A DNA stretch of 5,915 nucleotides from an uncultured Collinsella sp. (GTDB lineage Bacteria > Actinomycetota > Coriobacteriia > Coriobacteriales > Coriobacteriaceae). The stretch lies in assembly GCA_900764415.1 (NCBI GenBank), contig CAAFOA010000405.1, forward strand, positions 1-5,915. The letters are read 5' to 3'. Below the pieces are notes generated by a model. It saw only the letters and a list, made by a program, of their open reading frames with translations. It did no database searches and was not told where the DNA came from. Below are positions 1-5,915 of this stretch, piece by piece. A program made the position numbers and the translations under genes. Position 1 is the stretch's first letter; the number at the start of each line of letters is the position of its first letter.

Positions 1-20
1 GAGATGTGTATAAGAGACAG
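1..20. other. Nextera/Tn5 adapter remnant (artefact)
   Basis: Bases 2-20 are exactly the 19-base Tn5 mosaic end AGATGTGTATAAGAGACAG used in Nextera libraries. The G at position 1 fits the i7-side adapter (which ends in GG before the mosaic end) rather than the i5 side (which ends in GTC). This is library sequence, not part of the organism, and genomic sequence starts at about 21. Bases 21-55 between the adapter and the xerD terminator are too short to assign to any gene. Confidence 0.97.
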
Positions 21-55
21 GTACACACGGCCCACCACCGCGTCGGTGTCTGGCG

Positions 56-123
56 AAAAATGGGACGGGCCCCAGATTGCCCATGCGCGCAAAAGTGCGT
101 CTCGGCAATCTGGGGCCCATCCC
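56..123 (-). terminator. Intrinsic terminator of the pyrG-xerD operon
   Basis: A perfect 15-base inverted repeat pairs 67-81 with 104-118. Beyond one mismatch it extends outward four more pairs, giving 19 of 20 pairs between 62-81 and 104-123, with a 22-base loop. On the minus strand the stem is followed by five U residues (A56-A60 on the plus strand), the arrangement of a rho-independent terminator. It starts about 35 bases past the xerD stop. The plus-strand side has only CCCCTTTAATATTT, so a role in the other direction is less likely. The stem is unusually long and GC-rich. Confidence 0.85.
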
Positions 124-158
124 CTTTAATATTTATAAATATGCAGGTCAGCGAGGTG

Positions 159-1100
159 CTAGCGATGTGCCAGCGGATGCGCCGCCAGATAGACCTCGGT
201 CAGTTGCGTACGGTCGACATGCGTGTAGACCTGCGTGGTCGAAATATCGGCATGGCCCAAAATCTCCTGCAGTACACGCAAGTCGGCACCGCCCGCGAGC
301 ATGTGGGTGGCAAAGGAGTGGCGCAGGGTGTGGGGGTGGAGCCCCACCAGCCCCACCTGGCGCCCGTACCGCTCGCATATCGCATGCACGGCCTGGCGCG
401 ACAGGCGACGTCCGTTCTTATTTAAAAAGACCGCCGAGGTCTCCGTCCCGTGAGCATGGGCGGCCAGGAGAGTGCGCCCGTCACCTATATAGTGTGTCAG
501 GGCGCGAGCCGCGCTTCCCACCAACGGGGCCAGACGCTCCTTGGAGCCCTTACCGCGCTCCAGGACAAACCCGTCATCGATATGGATATCGCCCACATCG
601 AGCCCAACCAGCTCACTCACGCGCAAGCCGCAACCGTAAAGCACTTCCAAGATGGCATGATCGCGCAGCCCCATCTCGCCCTCGGGAAAGTCTTGATCGA
701 GCAGTGCCGAGACATCCTCCACCGAAAGGTATTTCGGCAGGCGATCTGCCTTTTTGGGCAGGCGCAACGCCGCCGTCGGGTTTTGGGCCACGGCCCCATC
801 GCGCACCAAAAAGGCATGCAGGCCCTTCACGGCAGCAAGCGCGCGCTCCACCGAGGCGTCGGAATAGCCTCCGTCGCGGCGATCGGCAACAAAGCTCTCC
901 ACGACCTGACGGCTCACATCTTCAAAAGACGCAATGTCAGCCCGCTCCAGATAGGCGCAGTACGTCGTCAGGTCACGACGGTAGGCCGCAATCGTATTGC
1001 GCGCCAAACCCCGCTCGACCGCAAGGTAATCGAGATACTCCCCCGCCACCACAGCAAGCGACGAGGGAGTAGCTTCGGTATGTTCCTGGTTCTCCGGCAC
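159..1100 (-). CDS. xerD: Tyrosine recombinase, XerD type
   Basis: This is a 313-residue site-specific recombinase of the XerC/XerD family. With its partner Xer protein, the family resolves chromosome dimers at dif near the replication terminus. The N-terminal core-binding domain spans about residues 15-105 (EYLDYLAVERGLARNT..., then AAYRRDL). The catalytic domain spans about 120-300. All six catalytic residues are visible: R160 (CGLRVSEL), K184 (RGKGSKER), H257 and R260 (HTLRHSF), H283 (LGHADISTTQ) and nucleophile Y292 (VYTH). Their spacing closely matches E. coli XerD. The start is GTG, two bases after the pyrG stop. No in-frame ATG, GTG or TTG lies between it and the upstream in-frame stop; GTGs at residues 17 and 18 are weaker alternatives. 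No good Shine-Dalgarno is seen beyond AAGG abutting the start, so translational coupling to pyrG is likely. It ends with TAG. XerC versus XerD identity is not certain from sequence alone. Confidence 0.93.
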   Translation of the reverse strand: MPENQEHTEATPSSLAVVAGEYLDYLAVERGLARNTIAAYRRDLTTYCAYLERADIASFEDVSRQVVESFVADRRDGGYSDASVERALAAVKGLHAFLVRDGAVAQNPTAALRLPKKADRLPKYLSVEDVSALLDQDFPEGEMGLRDHAILEVLYGCGLRVSELVGLDVGDIHIDDGFVLERGKGSKERLAPLVGSAARALTHYIGDGRTLLAAHAHGTETSAVFLNKNGRRLSRQAVHAICERYGRQVGLVGLHPHTLRHSFATHMLAGGADLRVLQEILGHADISTTQVYTHVDRTQLTEVYLAAHPLAHR

Positions 1101-1102
1101 CC

Positions 1103-2770
<1,668 letters not shown>

Positions 2771-2782
2771 TTACCTGCGCTT

Positions 2783-2814
2783 CCCGTAGAAGTTGTCCAT
2801 ACACATCTTACGGG
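2783..2814 (-). other. Small inverted repeat in the pyrG leader
   Basis: CCCGTA (2783-2788) and TACGGG (2809-2814) are perfect 6-base inverted arms around a 20-base loop. The repeat lies between the proposed pyrG promoter and the Shine-Dalgarno at 2773-2776. It could form a weak leader hairpin ending about six bases before the ribosome binding site. There is no U-tract, so it is not an attenuator of the usual kind, and it may be chance. Confidence 0.3.
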
Positions 2815-2822
2815 TCTTCATT

Positions 2823-2851
2823 GTAATACTCGCGACGCGCGCCGCACACAA
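2823..2851 (-). promoter_or_regulatory. Possible pyrG promoter
   Basis: On the minus strand TTGTGT (2846-2851) and TATTAC (2823-2828) are separated by 17 bases. They match the -35 and -10 consensus at 3 and 4 of 6 positions. An overlapping TACAAT one step downstream is an alternative -10. The predicted start of transcription would leave a leader of about 50 bases before the pyrG ATG. The position is sensible, after the terminator of the upstream gene, but the boxes are weak. Confidence 0.35.
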
Positions 2852-2885
2852 TTTTTCTTACGCGCAATCGCATTTCTCCATCTCG

Positions 2886-2918
2886 AAACAAAACGCCGTC
2901 CGGTTGCCCAGACGGCGT
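2886..2918 (-). terminator. Intrinsic terminator of the winged-helix gene
   Basis: ACGCCGTC (2893-2900) and GACGGCGT (2911-2918) form a perfect 8-base stem with a 10-base loop. In minus-strand RNA the stem runs into UUUUGUUU (2886-2893). It lies about 25 bases after the TAA of the regulator gene and separates it from pyrG. Confidence 0.88.
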
Positions 2919-2942
2919 CGTTTCCACTATGAATGCGCGCCA

Positions 2943-3281
2943 TTATCGATCGGCGACTTCGTCCTTGATCAAGTCCTGCACGAGCATACCGGCACGGATG
3001 CCCTCCAGATACCATTCGCCACGCTCCGTAAGACAAATACCATTTGCGAGCTGGCCGCCGTCGTCGCTGTAGCGCGAGACGACCTCAATGATGTCTTCGG
3101 ATTCCAAGCGTTCAATTGCCGCGCGGGCGCGATACGGAGACACCCCCACACGCTCGGCAAGCGTCTTTCGCGAAAAGCCATAAAATCCGCCGTTGTCTTC
3201 GGACTGCTGTGCGATCTCCATCAGCACCTGCACCTCGACACGCTTCATATCGTTGACACTCGCACGACCCTTGCCAGCCAT
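2943..3281 (-). CDS. Small winged-helix DNA-binding protein, function unknown
   Basis: This is a 112-residue, soluble, charged protein. Residues 13-27 form a first helix (KRVEVQVLMEIAQQS). Residues 37-60 read as a helix-turn-helix: SRKTLAERVGVS, a turn, then PYRARAAIERLE as recognition helix. Residues 62-86 (DIIEVVSRYSDDGGQLANGICLTERG) fit a beta wing, and the C-terminal helix may be for dimerisation. The fold resembles MarR/PadR-like or other winged-helix regulators, but no specific family can be named. The start is set at the ATG at 3281 because a strong GAGGAGG lies five bases upstream. A longer reading from 3392 would add 37 residues rich in G, P, H and C with no ribosome site, and is not favoured. 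The gene is a single-gene unit with its own terminator. Inverted and direct repeats upstream suggest autoregulation, which is inference. No ligand-binding or enzymatic domain is present. Confidence 0.8.
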   Translation of the reverse strand: MAGKGRASVNDMKRVEVQVLMEIAQQSEDNGGFYGFSRKTLAERVGVSPYRARAAIERLESEDIIEVVSRYSDDGGQLANGICLTERGEWYLEGIRAGMLVQDLIKDEVADR

Positions 3282-3286
3282 GGCAG

Positions 3287-3293
3287 CCTCCTC
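3287..3293 (-). promoter_or_regulatory. Strong ribosome binding site deciding the start of the winged-helix gene
   Basis: The plus-strand bases CCTCCTC read GAGGAGG on the minus strand. They lie five bases before the ATG at 3281. This nearly perfect Shine-Dalgarno decides for the 112-residue product over the longer in-frame ATG at 3392. Confidence 0.88.
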
Positions 3294-3339
3294 AAACCGG
3301 GCACGGGCATCACTTGCACCGTGCGCGACCGGCACACCC

Positions 3340-3365
3340 CATGATGGCCGGCAACATCCATCATG
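3340..3365. repeat. Inverted repeat upstream of the winged-helix gene, possible operator
   Basis: CATGATGG (3340-3347) and CCATCATG (3358-3365) are perfect 8-base inverted arms separated by 10 bases. The half-site centres are 18 bases apart, about two helical turns less a few bases. The repeat lies about 60 bases upstream of the ATG of a DNA-binding protein gene, so an operator or a leader hairpin are both possible. Binding is not shown by sequence. Confidence 0.5.
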
Positions 3366-3400
3366 CGGCATCCCCGCAAAAGGATGAAACAATTAGGGTT

Positions 3401-3406
3401 ATTGTA
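3401..3406 (-). promoter_or_regulatory. Possible -10 box for the winged-helix gene
   Basis: TACAAT on the minus strand, within TATACAAT, matches the -10 consensus at 5 of 6 positions. It sits in the AT-rich part of the gap between the DUF1846 terminator and the regulator. No good -35 is found 16-18 bases upstream, so the call is weak. Confidence 0.3.
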
Positions 3407-3430
3407 TACCGCCCAAATCGCTTATAGGCA

Positions 3431-3459
3431 GGTAAACGGGCTAATTTTAGGTTAAACGG
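3431..3459. repeat. Direct repeat pair GGTAAACGG / GGTTAAACGG
   Basis: GGTAAACGG (3431-3439) and GGTTAAACGG (3450-3459) are near-identical and start 19 bases apart, about two helical turns. The interval contains the near-palindrome CTAATTTTAG. The pair lies upstream of the possible -10 of the winged-helix gene and could be a protein binding site. With only two copies, chance cannot be excluded. Confidence 0.4.
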
Positions 3460-3472
3460 TAGCTTTGTTGAT

Positions 3473-3511
3473 AAAAGGGGCACACCGAACGTATATCCGA
3501 TGCGCCCCTTT
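3473..3511 (-). terminator. Intrinsic terminator of the DUF1846 gene
   Basis: AAAGGGGC (3474-3481) pairs with GCCCCTTT (3504-3511), and several further pairs are possible inside the loop. In minus-strand RNA the stem ends in UUUU (3473-3476), partly within the stem. It begins about 20 bases after the TAA at 3531. The A-run on one side and T-run on the other mean it could work in both directions. Confidence 0.75.
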
Positions 3512-3530
3512 CAGACCAATTTATCTAGGC

Positions 3531-5012
3531 TTAGCGGTGGAAGAAACCACGGCGCTCGAACTTGGGCTCGCAGCACACGTTGATGCCCAGCTTGCGCAAC
3601 ACCGTCTCGTCCGTCGGCGAGATGATCACGCTAAAGAAGGCATCGCAGCCGCGCAGCTGCTCCAGGCCCGAAAGGACGCTGGCCGCCGTCTCGCTCGTTG
3701 CCGAGGTAATCGAGAGCGCCATAAGCGTCTCGTCGGTGTGCAGGCGCGGGTTCTTGCTACCCAGGAAATGCGTCTTGAGCTTGCTAATAGGCTCGATCGC
3801 CTCGTCGCTAATGACCTCGAGCTCAAGGTCAACGCCCGAGACATGCTTAAGTGCATTCATGATGAGCGAGCTCGCGGCGCCCAGGCGCGTGGAAGTCTTG
3901 CCGGTCACCACGGAGCCATCGGGCATGACCATGGCGCCTACGGGGCCACCCGTCAGCTGCTCCCTGGTAAGGGCGGCCGAGCGTGCCGGCGAGTAGTTCT
4001 TGTCGATACCGGCCTTCTTCATAATGATCTTGAGACGATCAACCTGCTCATCGCCCACGCCGGTACGGCGCACATTTTCGACCGCGGTAAAGTAGCGGCG
4101 GACGATCTCCATCTTGGAAGCGTCGCGGCAGGCATCGTCATCGGTAATGGCAAAACCGACCATATTGACGCCCATGTCCGTGGGGCTCTGGTAGGGGCTC
4201 TTGCCCAGGATCTTTTCCATCAGAGCACGGACCACCGGGAAGGCCTCGACGTCACGGTTGTAGTTGACCGTGGTCTTGTTGTAGGCCTCCAAGTGGAAGG
4301 AGTCGATGATATTGGCATCGTCAAGGTCGGCCGTGGCGGCCTCATAGGCGATGTTGACCGGATGCGTGAGGGGCAGATTCCAGACCGGGAAAGTCTCGAA
4401 CTTGGCGTAGCCGGCGGCGGTGCCGTGCTTGTGCTCGTGATAGAGCTGAGACAGGCAGGTGGCGAGCTTGCCCGAGCCAGGGCCGGGAGCGGTGACCACA
4501 ACGAGCGGACGAGTGGTCTCGACAAACTCGTTCTTGCCATAGCCGTCGTCGGACACGATCAGGTCGACGTCGTGCGGATAGCCCTCGATGGGATAGTGCA
4601 GTTTTGCGGGAATGCCGAGCGCGTTTAGGCGATTGCGGAACACATCGGCGGCGGGCTGGCCGGCGTACTGGGTGATAACCACGGCCGCGACAGCAAAACC
4701 GTTGCCGCGGAACAGGTCGACCAGGCGCAAAACGTCCTCGTCATAGGTAATACCCAGGTCACCGCGAGCCTTGTTCTTCTCAATGTGGTTCGCGTTAATG
4801 GCGATGATGACCTCGACGTCGTCGGCAATGCTCTTGAGCATGCGAAACTTGCTGTCCGGCTCAAAACCCGGCAGCACGCGGCTCGCATGATAGTCGTCAA
4901 ACAGCTTGCCGCCAAACTCCAAATACAGCTTGCCGCCAAACTGCGAGATGCGCTCCTTAATATGAGCGGCCTGCAGCTCGATATACTTCGCGTTGTCGAA
5001 ACCCTGGCGCAT
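3531..5012 (-). CDS. DUF1846 (UPF0371) family protein
   Basis: This is a 493-residue cytosolic protein that I recognise as DUF1846/UPF0371. The family is conserved in many anaerobic Gram-positive bacteria, its biochemical role is not established, and the length is normal. Typical blocks are GFDNAKYIELQAAHIKER near the N-terminus, FGGKLYLEFGGKLFDDYHASRVLPGF, INANHIEKNKARGDLGITYDEDVLRL, TQYAGQPAADVFRNRL, HYPIEGYP, TRPLVVVTAPGPGSGK, KFETFPVWNLPL and SPTDMGVNM. The glycine loop GPGSGK (177-182) resembles a nucleotide-binding P-loop but lacks the first Gly and the final Ser/Thr of a classical Walker A. No signal peptide or membrane segment is seen. An ATG eight codons upstream (5036) is in frame, but GGGAG lies six bases before the ATG at 5012 and family proteins begin at about this point, so 5012 is preferred. 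The gene stands alone, with its own -10 box and terminator. Confidence 0.93.
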   Translation of the reverse strand: MRQGFDNAKYIELQAAHIKERISQFGGKLYLEFGGKLFDDYHASRVLPGFEPDSKFRMLKSIADDVEVIIAINANHIEKNKARGDLGITYDEDVLRLVDLFRGNGFAVAAVVITQYAGQPAADVFRNRLNALGIPAKLHYPIEGYPHDVDLIVSDDGYGKNEFVETTRPLVVVTAPGPGSGKLATCLSQLYHEHKHGTAAGYAKFETFPVWNLPLTHPVNIAYEAATADLDDANIIDSFHLEAYNKTTVNYNRDVEAFPVVRALMEKILGKSPYQSPTDMGVNMVGFAITDDDACRDASKMEIVRRYFTAVENVRRTGVGDEQVDRLKIIMKKAGIDKNYSPARSAALTREQLTGGPVGAMVMPDGSVVTGKTSTRLGAASSLIMNALKHVSGVDLELEVISDEAIEPISKLKTHFLGSKNPRLHTDETLMALSITSATSETAASVLSGLEQLRGCDAFFSVIISPTDETVLRKLGINVCCEPKFERRGFFHR

Positions 5013-5018
5013 ATATGG

Positions 5019-5023
5019 CTCCC
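5019..5023 (-). promoter_or_regulatory. Ribosome binding site deciding the DUF1846 start
   Basis: Plus-strand CTCCC reads GGGAG on the minus strand, six bases before the ATG at 5012. The alternative ATG at 5036 has no such site (AGAACATTAA precedes it). Confidence 0.7.
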
Positions 5024-5051
5024 GTCCCGTTTCCATTTAATGTTCTAGGCG

Positions 5052-5057
5052 ATTATA
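5052..5057 (-). promoter_or_regulatory. -10 box of the DUF1846 gene
   Basis: The minus strand has a perfect TATAAT here, about 40 bases before the chosen ATG, giving a leader of roughly 30 bases. No convincing TTGACA-like -35 lies 16-18 bases upstream; the best nearby TTGGGA is 14 bases away. An activator-dependent promoter is therefore possible. Confidence 0.55.
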
Positions 5058-5119
5058 ACGGAGCAGACCCTTCCCAACACCCAAGCAGCCAACGGGCATC
5101 AACCAAACACGTCATCGAT

Positions 5120-5187
5120 AAGTTGCGGTGAAATAGTTCCGTTTAACCCCTCATGACGGCCAAACAGGAACTATTCCACCGCAACTT
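5120..5187. repeat. 68-base imperfect palindrome, repeat-element candidate
   Basis: The 21-base arm 5120-5140 (begins AAGTTGCGGTG, ends ATAGTTCC) is the reverse complement of 5167-5187 at 20 of 21 positions. The one difference is at 5131. GTTT (5141-5144) can pair further with AAAC (5162-5165), leaving A5166 bulged. The loop is about 17 bases and contains the palindrome TCATGA. There is no U-tract directly after either arm, so it is not a classical terminator. It lies about 65 bases upstream of the DUF1846 -10 box. A REP or MITE-like intergenic repeat is most likely; a regulator site is an alternative. No second copy is present in the window. Confidence 0.8.
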
Positions 5188-5195
5188 CCCCTTTT

Positions 5196-5269
5196 GGCGC
5201 AAAGTAACCTGATCCCTTTGCACCAACAACAGAAACGTCGCAGGTTGAGCATAAGTCAGCGAGCGACGT
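5196..5269 (-). other. Two smaller hairpins, unassigned
   Basis: GGCGCAAAG (5196-5204) can pair with CTTTGCACC (5216-5224). In minus-strand RNA the single C/A mismatch becomes a G-U pair, giving nine pairs. ACGTCGC (5235-5241) and GCGACGT (5263-5269) form a second, 7-base stem with a 21-base loop, and ACGTCC-A-GGACGT overlaps its end. I see no gene here and no clear function. Confidence 0.4.
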
Positions 5270-5291
5270 CCAGGACGTACAAGTTGGCATG

Positions 5292-5333
5292 AAAAAGGCA
5301 AGGCATAGACCTTCTGGTCATGCCTTGCCTTTT
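5292..5333 (-). terminator. Very strong intrinsic terminator, probably bidirectional
   Basis: A perfect 14-base stem pairs 5293-5306 (AAAAGGCAAGGCAT) with 5320-5333. A further four pairs GACC/GGTC (5308-5311 with 5316-5319) close on a TTCT tetraloop, with A5307 bulged. In minus-strand RNA the stem ends in five U residues (5292-5296), and on the plus strand in four. It probably terminates transcripts coming from the carrier gene, about 210 bases after that stop codon. Confidence 0.9.
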
Positions 5334-5375
5334 GAATGACAAATTGTCGTCCTGGGCGGCGCACAGCGTCGACTG

Positions 5376-5402
5376 GTTGCGCGGTTCGTAGAACCGCGCA
5401 AC
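5376..5402. repeat. Perfect 12-base-pair hairpin with 3-base loop
   Basis: GTTGCGCGGTTC (5376-5387) and GAACCGCGCAAC (5391-5402) are exact inverted copies around GTA. There is no U-tract on either side. It lies between the carrier gene and the strong terminator at 5292-5333, so it would be part of the carrier 3' untranslated RNA. Confidence 0.85.
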
Positions 5403-5410
5403 ATGAGAGC

Positions 5411-5441
5411 GCCCCCTCCCGCGCACGGAACGGGAGGGGGC
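5411..5441. repeat. Perfect 11-base-pair GC-only stem
   Basis: GCCCCCTCCCG (5411-5421) pairs exactly with CGGGAGGGGGC (5431-5441) around a 9-base loop. The stem has strict purine/pyrimidine strand asymmetry and almost only G-C pairs. No run of T follows on the minus strand (GCTCTCATG), so it is a poor intrinsic terminator, although its strength would stall polymerase or block 3' exonucleases. Confidence 0.8.
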
Positions 5442-5445
5442 TAAA

Positions 5446-5543
5446 GGTAGGAGTCTACCGGTGGGTTTACCCCACCGGACAGACGATGACCAGGTGATCC
5501 TTTACAGGATCGTCAAGGTTTCCGTGGGGTACCCGTTGGGTAC
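5446..5543 (-). other. Hairpin cluster directly after the carrier stop codon
   Basis: Several short perfect stems follow one another: GTACCC/GGGTAC (5529-5534 with 5538-5543, loop GTT, abutting the TAA), GATCCT/AGGATC (5496-5501 with 5506-5511, loop TTAC), CCGGTGGG/CCCACCGG (5458-5465 with 5471-5478) and GGTAG/CTACC (5446-5450 with 5455-5459). Alternative pairings exist: GTGGGGT (5524-5530) with ACCCCAC (5469-5475), and GACGAT (5482-5487) with ATCGTC (5509-5514). No open reading frame is supported here. It looks like structured 3' RNA of the carrier transcript. Confidence 0.5.
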
Positions 5544-5884
5544 TTAGAGCAGCACGCAGGCGACGGTCAGGATGACGGCGCAGACGACGGAGAGAGCGAC
5601 GATGAGCTTAAGGGCAAACTTGAGCCAGGTCGTCCACTCGATCTTGGCCAGGGCGAGACCGCCCATGATGGCGCCGGAGGTCGGGGTGAACAGGTTCACG
5701 ACACCGATGGCGGCGGAGAAAATCATGACCATGACCTCGGGCGAGAAGCCAAGCTTAACAGCCAGCGGTCCCATGATGGGCATGGAGACGGTGGCCATAC
5801 CGGAGGTCGAGGGGATCAGGAAGGACAGGCCGAAGTAGACCAGGAAGCTCATGGGAGCGAAGATCACGCCGGACAGGCCAGCCA
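5544..5884 (-). CDS. YfcC/DcuC-family membrane carrier, C-terminal fragment
   Basis: About 113 C-terminal residues are present, and the rest of the gene lies beyond the contig edge. The sequence is strongly hydrophobic, with segments at about residues 5-23, 51-66 and 88-112. It carries two related motifs, FLIPSTSGMATVSMPIMGPLA (about 23-41) and LFTPTSGAIMGGLALA (65-80). Paired PSTSG/TPTSG loops are typical of the DcuC/YfcC (C4-dicarboxylate anaerobic carrier) group of the ion-transporter superfamily. Family members are about 450-500 residues, so roughly three quarters is missing. The substrate cannot be told: C4-dicarboxylates, amino acids or peptides are all possible. The apparent GTG start at 5885 is an artefact, since its first base belongs to the library adapter and the TAA upstream of it is in the adapter too. 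The stop is TAA. Confidence 0.82.
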
Positions 5885-5915
5885 CTGTCTCTTATACACA
5901 TCTCCGAGCCCACGA
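5885..5915. other. Nextera/Tn5 i7 adapter read-through (artefact)
   Basis: Bases 5885-5903 are the reverse complement of the 19-base mosaic end (CTGTCTCTTATACACATCT). Bases 5904-5915 (CCGAGCCCACGA) continue exactly into the Nextera i7 adapter. This is sequencing-library DNA and should be trimmed. It creates a false 5' end for the carrier gene. Confidence 0.98.

Noticed and set aside
77..1072. 331-codon plus-strand frame opposite xerD
   Set aside because: It begins inside the terminator stem, is extremely rich in Arg and Pro, and is antisense to a gene with complete catalytic motifs.
159..1100. Reading the tyrosine recombinase as an integrase of a mobile element
   Set aside because: It has XerD length and motif spacing and sits in an operon with pyrG. 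No att-like repeat or phage gene is next to it.
2798..2807. Ten-base match to the Tn5 mosaic end (AGATGTGTAT on the minus strand)
   Set aside because: The match stops after ten bases and continues as unrelated sequence, so it is chance and not an internal adapter or chimaera junction.
2793..3344. 183-codon plus-strand frame across the winged-helix gene
   Set aside because: It spans the terminator at 2886-2918 and the whole opposite gene, and its composition gives no domain.
3245..3364. 39-codon leader frame overlapping the start of the winged-helix gene
   Set aside because: It opens inside the inverted repeat without a good ribosome site. The GAGGAGG at 3287-3293 clearly serves the overlapping regulator start instead.
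3465..4628. 387-codon open frame on the plus strand opposite the DUF1846 gene
   Set aside because: It is a shadow of the DUF1846 reading frame typical of G+C-rich DNA, with no ribosome site, and it begins inside the terminator region of the opposite gene.
5143..5364. 73-codon minus-strand frame in the 530-base gap
   Set aside because: It crosses the strong terminator hairpin and half of the long palindrome, and has no ribosome binding site or recognisable protein features.

Overview
The window is a 5.9 kb contig of G+C-rich bacterial DNA (roughly 60 %, not counted exactly). Every supported gene lies on the minus strand. Both ends are not genomic: positions 1-20 and 5885-5915 are Nextera/Tn5 library adapter sequence, so the real insert is about 21-5884. 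The gene set is pyrG directly followed by a xerD-type recombinase, a DUF1846 protein, a YfcC-type carrier and a small winged-helix protein. Together with the base composition this suggests an anaerobic gut actinobacterium of the Coriobacteriia, for example Collinsella. That assignment is inference from protein style and context, not from a marker gene.

Layout, read in the direction of transcription (right to left). 5884-5544 is the C-terminal part of a YfcC/DcuC-family membrane carrier, cut by the contig edge. 5543-5013 is a 530-base gene-free stretch. It holds a dense run of hairpins just after the carrier stop codon, a very strong terminator hairpin (5292-5333), a 68-base imperfect palindrome (5120-5187) and a -10 box for the next gene. 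5012-3531 is a full-length DUF1846 (UPF0371) protein with a hairpin terminator at 3473-3511. 3281-2943 is a small winged-helix DNA-binding protein with a strong ribosome binding site, possible operator repeats upstream and its own terminator (2886-2918). 2764-1103 is pyrG, CTP synthase. 1100-159 is a XerD-type tyrosine recombinase whose GTG start lies two bases after the pyrG stop. A long GC-rich terminator hairpin (56-123) closes that operon.

There are thus four transcription units: the carrier, DUF1846, the regulator and pyrG-xerD. Each ends in a recognisable intrinsic terminator, though for the carrier the terminator is about 210 bases past its stop. pyrG and xerD are the only clear operon. 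The protein genes are ordinary housekeeping or conserved-unknown genes, and I found no defence system, CRISPR array, insertion sequence or rRNA/tRNA gene. The parts least explained by known features are the hairpin-rich RNA downstream of the carrier and the long palindrome upstream of the DUF1846 gene.
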